A stretch of DNA of 64,000 nt from NCBI GenBank assembly GCA_027627225.1, contig CM051028.1, forward strand, positions 22,440,364-22,504,363. The letters are read 5' to 3'. The notes beneath the pieces were generated by a model, which worked only from the letters and a program-made list of their open reading frames with translations, made no database searches and was not told the origin of the DNA. Of the stretch, positions 25,501 to 37,734 are shown piece by piece. Made by a program: the position numbers and the translations under genes. How positions within the stretch are numbered: the first letter of the stretch is position 1; each line of letters starts with the position of its first letter. Source of the DNA: Congeria kusceri (Eukaryota > Mollusca > Bivalvia > Myida > Dreissenidae).

Positions 25501-27980
25501 TATATTCATGATATAATTATATTTAAATGCATTATTATATTAAAACAACATCTTCACTCATATTTACAGGTCTGGTGGTGTGTGTTACCCTCCTCTACAC
25601 AGCTAACCACTGGGTGACTGGTCAGCAAACCAATCTCAGGAAACGGGAAGCAGTACAGTGCTTTTTGTATTATGCTAGAATAGAAAGAAAAAAAACATAG
25701 AAAATCCTCATCGACGGAAGATATTGAAGCAGTCACTGATGTGTTGGTGGAATAAAATCCAAATATTCCAATTGTTTATTTGTCAAAGGGACAGACATCA
25801 GCTGTAAATGACACATTATTTGGCGAACTTCCTATTGGCGCACAACTGAGCTACCAGTTGAGTGACTATCACAGCTCAAACACGGTATTTACAGCCTACC
25901 TACCTACCACCGCAGACATCATATTAGAAGAATCTCAGATTTTTCCTGAAATCGCCATTCCACAGCCAAATTAGAATATAAGACTTAAAAAACATGGACA
26001 CTTCTAGCAGGGACTTTCTTACTTCATTGACAGTTTCCCAAAGAAAATTGAAAGTAATTAAGCAATCAACTATTGATTAAGCACTGACACAACCATTGCA
26101 TGACATGCGCAAGACAGACAGACAGCATCAAGGTATGGAGATATTATGTACCGAAAAAGTGCTCAAGTAAGTTATATTTAAGACACAAAAATTAACAAGC
26201 ATCCAATCCATTTCTCATTGCAATGACAAAGAGGACGTTTCGCATAAAATGCATGCAAAGAAAATGAACAAGAAACTCAAGCACAATGTCACGGTATTTC
26301 AGCTTATTAATCAACCCGTGATGTGGATACCTGGTTGCATCCCAAGATGGAAAAGTTATAATTATTACTGACTTTACCCAACATTACCAAATTATAAAGT
26401 ACCCTTAAAAGTACAGGAATATGACTCCAACAGAAGCAGGAAATACATTTCGACTTCTGCTTAGAAATCATAGATGGATAGTTACATTAAAAAAGTAATA
26501 ATTATTATAACCAGATAACTGGTCAAAAGGCACTTGCTGCTGCGAATTGATGCTACTTCGTGGCATTTACAAACACAGGACTATTTGTGGAACGAATTTT
26601 GTTTATAAATGTGTATGGCAAAACATGTTTGAAATACTGGTACAATTTGACATGAATGTTGCAGTATATATCTAAAAGGCACTGATAACACTAATCAGGT
26701 CCTTCCGATGCAGCAGTAATAGTTGGATCAAAAACGTTGGGAAGAAGGCAGCACACAGTCCAAATTTGGTTTGCAGCACCAACAGTTTTTATTGGAAGCT
26801 TCTGTTGAAAATATGAAAATTCGATCTTTCGACGTGTATGCGGTGTTTCGCAATGATATGTGTATCTTGAACATAAGCGGCAGAAAATAGCTTTTGTTTT
26901 CCAAAAGATGGCGGAATATTCCGGCGAAATCCCAATTTAGACTGTTATGTTACCTTCCGTTGTTTTCAAGCACTTGTAAATTTATGCATTGATACACCAT
27001 CTTCATAACCAGACCCCTTACAATACAGCAATTAAACATCATAACTACCCTGTTATCATAACTACAGACTGGACTTGTGTATTTCAACTGTAAATAAACC
27101 ACTGAGAGAGTTGCCTTGGGCAGCGTGTTTACCAAGATAAGATCACGTGACTTTCTCTGTTGATATGGTCTATGCAATGAATAAAAAAATATGAAAAAAA
27201 AAAAATATTTTAAAAGGATATAACCATGCGCATTATTTTAGCCTATTAGCCGATAAGCGAAAAGCGGGACGCACACACGCTCTCAGTATAGGCTCATTAC
27301 TATTATACTATACTATTATACTTCTATAGGTATCGACTAATAAAGAGGAAGACCATCCAACATAAATATCAGCCCTGGGAATAATTGCGATCACAACAGT
27401 CATGTATTTAATTTGCATGTATGGTACCGCTAACACCACATTTCCCATTATAATTTCACAAACGAGATGACGTACGTAACCAATTTCCAGTCCAAGTAAC
27501 TAATTATAAGTCATATATATTACAAAAACAGCTTTACATACTTGTCTTGTATATATAAAAACACAAGGTGGTTTAAAGAAACGCGTATTTTGTAAATAGA
27601 AATATGTTCAAAATGTCTTATCAATTTTGTTTACATATGTGCGATAAGACGCATTATTAATTCGTTGTCTCTGATGTACAAATAGCTATAGTATTTAAAT
27701 TTGCGTCTTTTTACTTCTACTTATGTTCGCGTAAAAGTGAAATTAGTATGAATATTTGTTATTTCAATGTCTTAGACTTTTATAAGATTAAGGATTTTAT
27801 TATCTATGATATATTTTAATATGGTATTGCTAAATCTAAGTGATATTATTTATACTAAATTGTGTACGAATGTTATTTTAAGAGTAACGGGTGTGTTTGA
27901 CCATCTAAAAACAATGGAATATACATATTGCCAACAATCATTTGACTTGGCCTTTGCTCGGCTGATGAATATAGCGATGA
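22579..27980. other. 5.4-kb interval, no gene recognised
   Basis: No exon that I can assign. It may contain the CARD-gene promoter (near 22.5-23 kb, transcribed leftwards) and the 5' end of the K2P pseudogene (right end). Frames at 24428-24637, 25780-25974 and elsewhere are short, without family resemblance or flanking splice logic. The 26-27 kb stretch has a decayed-transposon feel but no motif I can name. Confidence 0.3.
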
Positions 27981-27991
27981 AATGGGACCAG

Positions 27992-30445
27992 TTTGGCAAT
28001 ACATTGTGTCACATTGTTGATACTGGTAACCGTTCTAGTTGCATACATTCTGGTTGGTGCTGTCGTTTTCATGGAATTGGAAAATGACAATGAAAATAGT
28101 TTGAACGGTGGACGTGTAAATGTCGTGGACACATTTCTTGGTATGTCTTTAATATAAATATTTGGTGTTTAGTACATTTAACAGAAAATGTTTCAGACAC
28201 TTTCTTTAAACGGAAAGTAATTGGGCAAATTAATTTAAATTTTAGAATTTTTATAATGTATACCTAACTTGCTCTTGACAAAATCCATCGACATAAATTA
28301 TAATTGCAGAATGGCCAATATTGTTTTAGTTACAATAGTAGTTAACAAAATGGCTTTCTCTCGGCAGTAAAATAAGACTTGTAAAATGTGTTTTATTGAA
28401 ACGTAATGTAGTTTGTCTTTTTCTTAAAATATCTGTATTTAACACTGATATGACAGATATTATTGTTGACATTAAGTCGTCCGTCACAAATATTCACATC
28501 GTCAACCTCATTAATATTGTTTTCGGCCGGTTTAAGTACGCGCGGAGCAAATTGTACATGTATATGTATATTTCAATACAGAAATTTTTAAATACATACC
28601 CGTTTTGATTTATCACAGCAAAGTTTAAGTAAGTGTAGATATTAGCAATATGAATATCTGTTTAAGCCGGGCGAATTCGATCGTAATGTGTAGATGGAAT
28701 TTTCGTAAAACATTCATAATTAGAGTACATAAAAAGTTCCCATCAAGAGGGTGAGCATGAAACGAACATTGAGTGCATATGTTCTTGTCATTTATGCTAG
28801 ATGATAAGTTTATATGCGGAACATCACGTGTTTATGGCTTCGACTGTTTCATTCGTTGCATTTCTTTAGTCTTGACGAATGTTGTTAACGATTTATGTAA
28901 TGTCCCTCTGCGGACCAATAGTCCGTAGAGTTTGCATTACCACGTATCAATATTTTCAGAGTATGCTATTTCAGAAAGGCACCAATGTATCTCACGTGAT
29001 GAGTAGTTGGAATGCACTCGCGCTGTTGCCTAGTCACAAGGTGCGAATGTTAGAGCACAGCAAAGCTTCACCAAGGCAACGCACTGGGACTTTGTATCGT
29101 CCGTCTTCTTTTGTGTGACAGTGATAACAGTGACAGTGACATTGGTAAGACGTTTCTAAGCATCTAACATAGATGACATAATTTAAATTCAGTTTTTTTA
29201 TTGTCAGTCATGAAGCTGACAAAGCATTGAACTATTCAGTGGCATGAATTTAAGTAAAATACATTGATTTTAATCATGACGCGTGCGGACATGTGAACAT
29301 GTTTAAGTGAAAGTGCATTTTTATAAATCATGACGCGGAGAGAGACGTGAAATATATTGTCAATATGGAGTCTTTTATGTGCACGCATAAATAATTTTAT
29401 TTCCATTACTATTTAAAAACAAATTGTAGCTAAAAGATCGCTTCTTTTACACCAGCTTCCCAATTAGTATTACAACTACAAAAAGGCAATTACATTACGC
29501 GTCTTTATTGTTTAACAATGTCCTCGTATTTACCATATGATTCATTGTTTTGTTGTTGTTCTGTTGACACAGGCTACGGCAACATAGCGCCCTCTACCAC
29601 AAGTGGCCAGATATTCTGCATAGTTTATGCTAATCTTGGCATACCATTGGTGGCAACGATGCTGGTGGCAATCGGTGAAAAATTAGCAAATCCTTACATA
29701 AAACTGATCCACAAACATTTCTTTCCAAGATATCAACGAACTGAAAGAATAATGAAAGTAGTGCTCTCTTTTCTTGTTGGACTTATATTGTTTGTTGTTG
29801 CACCGGCCCTAGTGTTTCTTGAAATCGAAGGATGGAACTTTGCAGAGGCTACATATTACAGCGTTGGTACGTTAACGACGGTAAGATTCGGGGACTTGGT
29901 GCCAGGTATTGTTTCGTGTTGTCATGGTAGCAGATTTTGCGTTTATAAACCAAGTAATTAAGACTCAAGCATGTACATACGTAATGTATTTGGGCAGACT
30001 GATTTTATAAACACTGTTAAAAAATACATCTGTACATATTTTGCTGAAGTTTTCATCATTTATTTGGTAAAAATAACTTGATACATGACAATATTTCGTG
30101 TGTTTCATTCTCACATAAAATGTATACTAATTTGAAATACGTGATGAGCTTATCTGAAAATACATTTTCTATAACTTGTATAATAGTTTGTGATGATACG
30201 TAAGTTCCATAAAAAAAATGTTAACACAACTTGTTTAAATTTCAGGTGAAAGCAAAAAGATACCCGAAACGTCAAGAATTGCGTACAAGCTTAACATATC
30301 CGTGTGGATCTTCGTAGGGTTGTCGTGGTTGTCCACGAAATTAAAAGTTATCTGCAAATTTGATCAGACTCGGGCTAACCGTATAGACCACGATGTGGAC
30401 AGCCATATTTATCATCATCAATATGATATCAACGAAGTTAGATAG
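27992..30445 (+). pseudogene. Two-pore-domain potassium channel (K2P) pseudogene
   Basis: Four exon-like blocks carry K2P homology. 27992-28140 is M1 (LLILVTVLVAYILVGAVVF then MELEND). 28960-29144 is the extracellular cap and first pore helix (THWDFVSSVFFCVTVIT). 29573-29905 is GYGNIAP, M2, M3 and the second pore. 30246-30445 is M4 (NISVWIFVGLSWLST) and a short tail. Splice donors and acceptors flank the blocks, and phases agree between blocks 1 and 2 and between 3 and 4. The copy is broken in several ways: in-frame TAGs at 29004 and 29031 in the cap; about 8 extra bases in a GTGACA-rich tract just before the first filter, so that block 2 no longer matches block 3 in frame; and RFGD in place of GFGD in the second filter. 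There is no start ATG before M1. The sequence is closest to the TREK/TALK-like K2P group (impression only). Confidence 0.85.
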
Positions 30446-31504
30446 TACATATACATATAGATATAGGAATATAATTCATAATCGAAGAACAATGAAAACA
30501 GGGCATAGGCAAAAGGGACAGTCGTATGTATCTCCATCATCTCTGATGTATCTTCATCATAATGATATCCACGAAGTAAGATAGTACCAGCATCTTATTG
30601 GCAAATAATTTATACACAAAGAAACATTGGTAACAAGGCAATCCGACTAAAGTGATCTTCCCACGGGTAGCTATATAAAGCGTAGCGTATTTAAGAATGT
30701 GATTTTAATCATAGCAGTCATAAGCAAATGAACAGTCATAGGCATCCTCGTCATAATAATATCAACCAATCCCGATAGCATTGCGCACTCAAAGAAACGT
30801 TGGCAACGATGAACAAGCAATCTGACAGTCATATTTATCAACATTACACTGATATCAAACAAGCCATTAGCACATGATATGTCGCAAGACAAAATATTGC
30901 GTGTCTGTTGTCTTTCGACTATTAACACGTTGGTTTTATAAGTGTTTCATGGTTGAAAAGAAATGATTGAGGTTGATGGAATTATGAATACAAAAATGAA
31001 AATACAAAAAAAAACGTTGACGCATCAGGTACATTAACGTTTTATATACCAGTATGTTTTAGTTCTTACAGTATTGCATGGTATAACTACATTTTTTCAT
31101 TTTGGACTGTTGACCTACTTTTCTTCAACGCGTTCGACTTAATTGTTAAGCATGGAAAAGTTGGCTTCATGAAAACAATGGTGTTTTGGTCGAATGCTTG
31201 TCTTGGTTAACCAAGTGCAGTAAATCAGTTGTCGAATCTTCGCGGTGTTGCATGGATCAAAATGTAAAAAGCTAAAACAGGATTCCGTATAATTGGTGTA
31301 TATCTGATCTTAATATGTCGCCCAACCCCTGCTGAGTGGCAATTATTGTTTTATGGTCAAATAATCTGTCAGTGGCCAATTTTGTAAGAGAGGATTCTGA
31401 TTTCAGATTGTAGACGTTATCTAGGAAAATCTCTATCTTACTTTAATTGCAAGAAATCAGTTTCGTCATGCGCGTGAATATAGCATGACATACTTCATGC
31501 GCTT
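30446..31504. other. Interval, no gene recognised
   Basis: Contains a loose repeat of a CATCATAATGATATCAACGAAGT-like motif, also seen in the K2P tail, at about 30410-30860. No gene is supported. Confidence 0.3.
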
Positions 31505-32830
31505 AAAGACAAGACAAGACAAGACAAATATTTATTAAGACTTGTACAGTGTACATTGTCTAAACACTAAAATGTTTTACATGCATACATTTGGTCACGT
31601 TATAATGAATACAATAATAACAAATACAATCAAATTAACAATCATGTACATATATATTTTTTGGTAAAAGCTTAATAAAAATAAGTATAATGTACATTCG
31701 TAATTTCTATGGGAGATAACTACTTATAGTTATGTCACAACATTAAGACAATTATTTCTTATAATTAGTGCTTCTTTTACAAATTTTGCTAACTTAATAA
31801 GTTCGTATGTATTAGTTGTATTTAACAATTGGTGGAATTTGTAAACAGAAGGTCTATTGTAATAACATTGCTTTAAATAGTTTCGCCTAAGAACAGAGTA
31901 TGAAGAACATTTACAGACAAAGTGAAACTCATCTTCCACATCTAATTCATTGCAACAAAGACAATAGCGTTCGTTTCTTGGGATATTCTGACCAGCATAT
32001 CTACCAGTTTGAATTCTCAGTGGCAGAGCCGAAGTTCTAAGCTTTGTGACATAATGTCTTAGTTTTTTAGGTAGCAAATCTAAATAGTATTCATAATTGA
32101 AAATAGGCTTAAATACACGACACATATCTAAAACAGAACTATTAACAACAGATCTAAACCACTCTTGTTTATATGTATCAATTACAACATTTTTAAAGTG
32201 CGTTATAAATGTATTAACATCAACAGAGCTTGGATTATTAAACACGTAAGACAAACCGTAATTGTCTAACAGCTTTTTAAGATTTAAAACCCAGTTTGAA
32301 CGTCCGTTGTGGCAATCGTGTAAAGCTTGCAAATATATGGATTTTATTATAGTATTTTCAGTTTGGGTAATTTTAAACCAGTATTTAACAATCCTTACGT
32401 ATCGATGAACAAAAAGTGGGTATCTACCTAATTCACCATAGACTGTAGAATTACAAACATTTTGTTTAACGTTTAATAGTCGTTTACAGAACTTTAAGTG
32501 CACCCTTTCAAATTCTTTTGACTTTGTATTACCCCATACCTCACATGCGTAATTCAGAATAGACCCAACAAAAGCATCGAACAGTTGGCATTGTGTTTTG
32601 GGCTTAAGGTCAAACTCTTTACATTTGTTAAATAAGATATTCATTGCTTTTAGTGCTTTACCACATAAATGTTCTTGGTTCAGATTAAAATTTCCAGTAT
32701 AATTAAAAACAGTTCCCAAATAGTTAAAATCGTTTACTACTTCAATTTGCTGACCGTCATATGTCCATTTTTCAGATGGCAATAGTCTTCCTCGTCTGCG
32801 GAACACCATAACATGACATACAATTGTTAA
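31505..32830 (-). mobile_element. 5'-truncated LINE with (TTGTC)n tail
   Basis: A LINE copy read leftwards. Only the C-terminal part of ORF2 remains, followed by a 3' untranslated segment that ends in AATAAATATT and about four TTGTC units at 31505-31528 instead of poly(A). The 5' truncation is typical of incomplete target-primed reverse transcription. The open frame is uninterrupted, suggesting a younger insertion than the LINE at 4.1-7.9 kb. Confidence 0.8.
31730..32809 (-). CDS. LINE ORF2 C-terminal fragment
   Basis: A 359-codon open frame from the region just after the polymerase thumb (FNYLGTVFNYTGNF) to the stop. It includes YGELGRYPLFVHRYVRIVKY, LRTSALPLRIQTGRY and the Cys/His motif CLCCNELDVEDEFHFVCKC. 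It aligns along its length with 6640-7638, showing that both LINEs share this domain. It cannot act alone because endonuclease and polymerase are missing. Confidence 0.8.
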   Translation of the reverse strand: MVFRRRGRLLPSEKWTYDGQQIEVVNDFNYLGTVFNYTGNFNLNQEHLCGKALKAMNILFNKCKEFDLKPKTQCQLFDAFVGSILNYACEVWGNTKSKEFERVHLKFCKRLLNVKQNVCNSTVYGELGRYPLFVHRYVRIVKYWFKITQTENTIIKSIYLQALHDCHNGRSNWVLNLKKLLDNYGLSYVFNNPSSVDVNTFITHFKNVVIDTYKQEWFRSVVNSSVLDMCRVFKPIFNYEYYLDLLPKKLRHYVTKLRTSALPLRIQTGRYAGQNIPRNERYCLCCNELDVEDEFHFVCKCSSYSVLRRNYLKQCYYNRPSVYKFHQLLNTTNTYELIKLAKFVKEALIIRNNCLNVVT

Positions 32831-33168
32831 ATTATTTTTAAATGCACAATAAAAATGAATGAAATTGAAGTTTGTATATAAATAAAAATTTATTTAGCAT
32901 TGGTTTATTGAAAAAAAACACTCATTAATTTTAAAAATAATTTAAATAATGCAATAATAAAATATAAAGACAATTCAAAAAGTTATTCTACTTTTCATGG
33001 GGTTTTTTACATTCTGCATGTACAATTAATTTGTAATTATTACAAATTGTTTACTAATGTATATCTTTCACCTGCGTAAAATACTAGTACGTATTGGTTA
33101 TTTATTTTGAAATAGTCAAATCTTCTACAAAATCCAATTATTTTTAATTAAGTCCAATCACAAATGGA

Positions 33169-33520
33169 ATTCCCAGTTGTTTGGCCACAACTAGTTACGA
33201 TGTTGATTATAATCCTCAGAAATGCATTCCATTTGATTACAATGCGTATAATCAAAACTAGAACTAGTCAAGATGTGACTGCATATATTCCAATCAAACT
33301 GCTACAGAACTAATTATGGGGTAATTCATGGCTTTTCAGCTATCGTGTTTTCTTCAATCATTTCAATGCGGATAGTCTTCTTGCATTATGAGGACATCAC
33401 GGCCATGCCGAGTGCTGTTTTGATGATTGTAAGTTCCTGGGTTATTGGCTACATTTGTGGCGTCATGGCTTGTTTAGGAACAACTCAGATGTGTTCCTGG
33501 TTTGTAATTTTACGTTCGTG
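33169..33520 (+). pseudogene. Degenerate paralogue of the 36.7-kb GPCR
   Basis: The sequence follows the intact receptor at 36703-37734 with many substitutions. Shared blocks are AATGGAATTCCCAGTTG (before TM1), TATAATCCTCAGAAATG (TM1), CTTTTCAGCTATCG (TM2-TM3 edge), CATTATGAGGACATCAC (second intracellular loop) and AACAACTCAGATGTGTTCCTGG (end of TM4). The stretch for most of TM3, including the DRY motif, is deleted, and frames are disrupted. It is a dead tandem copy on the same strand, about 3.5 kb upstream. Confidence 0.75.
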
Positions 33521-34700
33521 TTCCAAACGTGACGTACGTTTATATACAGTGACGCGACGTTTATTGGCATAATTATATTCAGGGATTATTTAATTAAAAA
33601 TTCGACTTAGAAGAACAAATATATGCTTAATATTTAACATACATTACAAGCGACAATGCTAACATTCTTTTAAATGCTTTTACTATGTTGGTGTTTGGTC
33701 ACCCATATTAACATAAAAAACAGTATATAGTCGGAGGATGTCACCAACTATTGAAAGAAGTTGAAAAGGAAACACGTTCATAGTTCGGCCATGTATTCTC
33801 TTAAGCAGAAGTATGGATTTTCCATTATGGATTCAGTATTTTTATACACAAAATAATTGAACATACAATCCAATCCATTTAAGGATACATGTAATGCTCA
33901 TGCGTAAAGCCAAATGATGCAATGTATAACCGACACGAACTTGGAGGTGAACAAACGAATGACATCACGCGAATATTTGGCAACTTACAAACTTTGCTGA
34001 CGGTAATCGTTATCGCTCTTCTCCAATCATAGTTTTCTTGTCTCAAAATTAAAACGATATGCCTTAGACTTGACAATGTAGAAACCAAAAACAATTTGAA
34101 TTATTTAATGAACGATTTATTTCATAAAAAGGATAATGTTATGTTATGTTATCACATATGTTATCCACTGCTCCCCGGATGACTTACGTGTATGTTAACA
34201 ACATGACATGAGACACCTTTAAAGCTATAAACATATAACCACCATTTCATGAATGCTATAAAATTGTCAACATTAACTGACTTTTATTTTCAAGAGGAAA
34301 TTAGTGTTTTATAATCGCATGCTGTCAAGCATTACATCTAGTTTACCGTGGGTTCTTTTTAATATCAAATAGCACCATGTACCTACGTTTTAACGAGATA
34401 ATAATAACGCAAAGAGGACAATAAGCACGAACATTGATATGTGTGGATTCAACAACAACGATCGTTTTAAATTTAACTACGCCATTGAAATAATGATTAG
34501 TGATCTAATTATATAATTTTACCATATTTTATTTTTACTGAAATTTGGAGAATAGATTTTGTTTGTGTTGGATAGTTTGGGATAAGTAAATTAAATTGAA
34601 AATTCTGGAAAAAAAGATAAAGCAAGTATTGTTTGATTCATTATAAGACGAACACGATGGTGTCTGTGCTAAGTTGTCAGTGGGTTTGATTTTGGTGCAA
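33521..34700. other. Interval, no gene recognised
   Basis: AT-rich DNA between the GPCR pseudogene and the 65-bp satellite. No supported feature. Confidence 0.3.
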
Positions 34701-34710
34701 AGCACAGACT

Positions 34711-35060
34711 GTGACCATGCTACAGGGTCCAAATACAAAGGTGTTATTGCAAGTGAAAACTATAAATGCCCAGACGTGACCATGCTACAGGTCCCAAATG
34801 CATATGTGTTATGCAAGTGAAAACTTTAAATGCCCAGGCGTGACCATGCTACAGGGTCCAAATACAAAAGTGTTATTGCAAGTAAAAACTTTAAATGCCC
34901 AGGCGTGACCATACTACAGGGTCCAAATACAAAGGTGTTATTGCACGTGAAAACTATCAATGCCCAGACGTGACCATGCTACAGGGCCCAAATACAAAGG
35001 TTTAATTGCAAGTGAAAACTTAAAATGCCCAGGCGTAATCGTGCTGCAGGGCCTAAATGC
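34711..35060. repeat. 65-bp tandem repeat, about 6 units
   Basis: Units start at about 34711, 34776, 34840, 34905, 34970 and 35035. Each has GTGACCATGCTACAGGGTCC, AAATACAAAGGTGTTATTGC, AAGTGAAAACT and AAATGCCCAG. The last unit is the most diverged. No coding role. Confidence 0.9.
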
Positions 35061-36702
35061 AAACATATGACAAAATCTGTAGGTTGACTTATTTTTTTCA
35101 GAATTATTTGTTGAAGGCCTCTTTTTGCTTACATCAACATTCATTTTAATACTGGAAAGTATCATAATCCAAGACTTTAAAAGCGTTGTAGCTCCAAATG
35201 GGTGTTATAGTGAAGACATTGTGATTAATGTTGACTTCGTTTGCCCATCATTGTCTTCGTCACTGGGCAATACGGGTGTTCAATAATATTAAAATTTTAA
35301 AGGCAATTTGGCTTTTTGGAATTCAACACTAATACATGATTACTGCAGAAAGTTAGGCAAAGGTTTGAACTTCAAAAATAATGTTTAATCTATAATGAAA
35401 TAGACTTTGACGTCAATATCTACAAGAAATGTAATAAAATTTAAACATGCCTCGTTTTGATGAATTTATCATTCGAGGACCATACAAATTAGCATAGGTT
35501 AGAAATGCAAGTTCGTGTGCTCCTTTTTGTATAATATTATTTATTTTCCGTTGTTTTAATCTTCAATATGCCACACATAACTAGCAAATTATGTAATAAC
35601 GTCACTATATCAACAGGCTAGTTTAAGTGGGATAACAAATTATAACCATTAATTTGTTCTTTTTTTAATAAGCTATTTTGTTTCAAGTGGTTTTAGCGTG
35701 TTACAGGCATGACACACACTATCTGACACATCCAGTTCACTACATTTGTCTTCCATTAAGTTATAGCGGTAAAACACTTCTTGGGAGACATACGAGTACC
35801 TTAATATTAGACCCAGAAAATAGTTTTATTCATGTGCGTTTTGTGTTTGTTATGTGTTTTTGTGATGTCCTGTGTATTGTTTTTGGCAATTGGTCACTTG
35901 AAAGACCTCGGGCTGCTAATAAGAGTTCTCTCCTGCTGCTGCAACTGGAGTTTCGCTTTGTTTATATTAAGAAGTAAACGAAGCTGAACTTTATATAAGA
36001 CTGCTAAATTCTTAATTAAAATTGAACAATGATGAATTAATTAATAATAAGTAATTTAAAAAAAATGTTTATATGTAATATTCAAAAAATACGTTTCCTT
36101 GGAGTAGTTGTGGCTAAGATTTATGTTTGTGCATTTCGTTGAAATAATCAGAGTATGAAATATTGACTTATTATTCATTTAAGTCCGTTTTGTATAATTA
36201 GTTCTTTGGTTATTTGCTTTTAATTTGAACTTACCTGCTAATTAGGCATCGTTGGCGGTAAGCACATAAAATACTTTTATGTCAATCTCTAGGATTGGAA
36301 ACTCATTATCTCTCATCAGTAAACTTTAAATAGTATGAGTTACGAGAGCGCTCGTCAGATAAGTTCATGCCTGTAATCAAGTTTCAAATAACATCTCTCA
36401 TAAGTAAGAACATGCAGCTATTGAAAATTAGTAGCTCGAAAGTGGCGGTGGCTCTTGATCGTCGAAACAATTGTTGGTTTGGCGACCGTGTTGAAAGAAC
36501 AACAATATATTAGCAGTTCTTTGTGAAATACATGGGGATCCGTTTAAATATCAGGATTGCCAACACTTAAATGAGAAACAAGTGTCGCTTCATATACAGG
36601 TCTACTCGTGACATGCTTTTGTGCTAACGCGGTGACATAAAATTAGAGTAAACTCATTTATCTAATTTCAGTAAGTTGTACGCATTTGTCTTTACCTTGT
36701 AC
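35061..36702. other. Upstream region of the GPCR gene
   Basis: No coding exon seen. A polypyrimidine/AG acceptor (CATTTATCTAATTTCAG, ending at 36671) lies 31 bases before the GPCR ATG. A 5' untranslated exon probably exists somewhere in this stretch or further left. Confidence 0.4.
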
Positions 36703-37734
36703 ATGTTCAAATATGGAAAAATGAATGTGTCTCAATCCAATTCCTCTGGACTGGGACTGAATGACACCAGCGTTACTGGTGGTCCACCAATGGAATTACC
36801 ACTGGTTGCAAAGATTATGATTGGGGCGCAGCTTGTTACCATGGTGGTCATAATCCTCGGAAATGGTCTGGTGTTGATTACAATTATCAAAATGCGGAAG
36901 TTTCGAGATATTACAGGATATTTCATTGCCAATCTAACTGCATCGGATCTATTAATGGGACCAATAATAGCCTTTCAGCTATCGTTTTTCTTCTACCTAC
37001 CAATGGCGTTGGTTAAAGACCTGTGTCTGCAAAGGTTTGTAGCTGTGTCGTTTTCTTCAAAGGTCTCCAGCATGGCTCTGGTGTGCACCGTCGTCGACCG
37101 CTATGTTGCCATTGTCTATCCCCTGCAGTATGAAGACATCATGACCAAGCGACGCGCAGTTTTCATAATTATATTCTCCTGGAGTGTGGGTCTTATCTAC
37201 ACCGTCTTGCCTTTCGTGGGTGTGAACAACTGGAATTCCTCGCCCATTTGCATTTACATGCTTGTAATGAAGGACGTTACCCGCTTCGTTGCCAACCTTC
37301 AAACACTTCTCACTGCAGTACTCATCGCCATCCTGTATTTCAGGATCTACATTATTGTTCGGCGTCACGCCCGCCAGATCATGCAGCTAGAAACTCAAAT
37401 GGCAGCTCTCCCCAACGCCGCCAGGGTTTCCCATAAGCGAGCGTCCAAACCCATCAACACGTCCATTGCCTTGGTCGTGATCATGTTCCACGTCTCTTGG
37501 TTACCGTACGTCTTTTTGCATTTCACGATGATACGCGCTGAAGATTCGACTGAGCTCAAGGGAACGGTGGGGAATTTCCTCGTGTTTCTAGGCGTGGCCA
37601 ATTCCATGATAAACCCGTTCATTTACGCGTGGAAGAACATGGAATACCGAGCCGCGTTCAGGCGATTCATTTGCATGAAGAAGGTGTCGCATATGGACAG
37701 TAACGTGTCTACAGCGGTCAGTACCTTGGCCTGA
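36703..37734 (+). CDS. Class A (rhodopsin-like) GPCR, adenosine-receptor-like
   Basis: A single-exon seven-helix receptor of 343 codons (337 if the second ATG at 36721 is used; that one is followed by N-glycosylation sites NVS, NSS and NDT). Class A landmarks in order: GNGLVLITI in TM1; NLTASDLL in TM2; a Cys (KDLCLQ) before TM3; VDRYVAIVYPLQY, the DRY motif; a Trp in TM4 (FSWSVGLIY); HVSWLPYVF in TM6; NSMINPFIYAW, the NPxxY motif in TM7; then a short tail with a Cys. TM5 (LLTAVLIAILYFRIYIIVRR) lacks the usual proline, as in the melanocortin/adenosine/cannabinoid cluster, and the third loop resembles adenosine receptors. It would couple extracellular ligands to G proteins at the plasma membrane; the ligand is unknown. 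A likely 5' untranslated intron acceptor ends at 36671. A dead paralogue lies at 33.2-33.5 kb. Confidence 0.92.
   Translation: MFKYGKMNVSQSNSSGLGLNDTSVTGGPPMELPLVAKIMIGAQLVTMVVIILGNGLVLITIIKMRKFRDITGYFIANLTASDLLMGPIIAFQLSFFFYLPMALVKDLCLQRFVAVSFSSKVSSMALVCTVVDRYVAIVYPLQYEDIMTKRRAVFIIIFSWSVGLIYTVLPFVGVNNWNSSPICIYMLVMKDVTRFVANLQTLLTAVLIAILYFRIYIIVRRHARQIMQLETQMAALPNAARVSHKRASKPINTSIALVVIMFHVSWLPYVFLHFTMIRAEDSTELKGTVGNFLVFLGVANSMINPFIYAWKNMEYRAAFRRFICMKKVSHMDSNVSTAVSTLA

Noticed and set aside
25780..26700. Possible decayed transposase
   Set aside because: Short open stretches feel transposon-like but no catalytic motif, terminal repeat or consistent frame could be identified.
29881..29905. K2P exon ending at the GTAAGA inside the second pore
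   Set aside because: The following bases still encode FGDLVPG, matching the K2P filter, and end in a separate donor (CCAG|GTATTG) in the phase needed by the M4 exon.
37057..37622. Minus-strand frames opposite the GPCR
   Set aside because: They are shadows of a clear seven-helix coding exon and show no family motifs.
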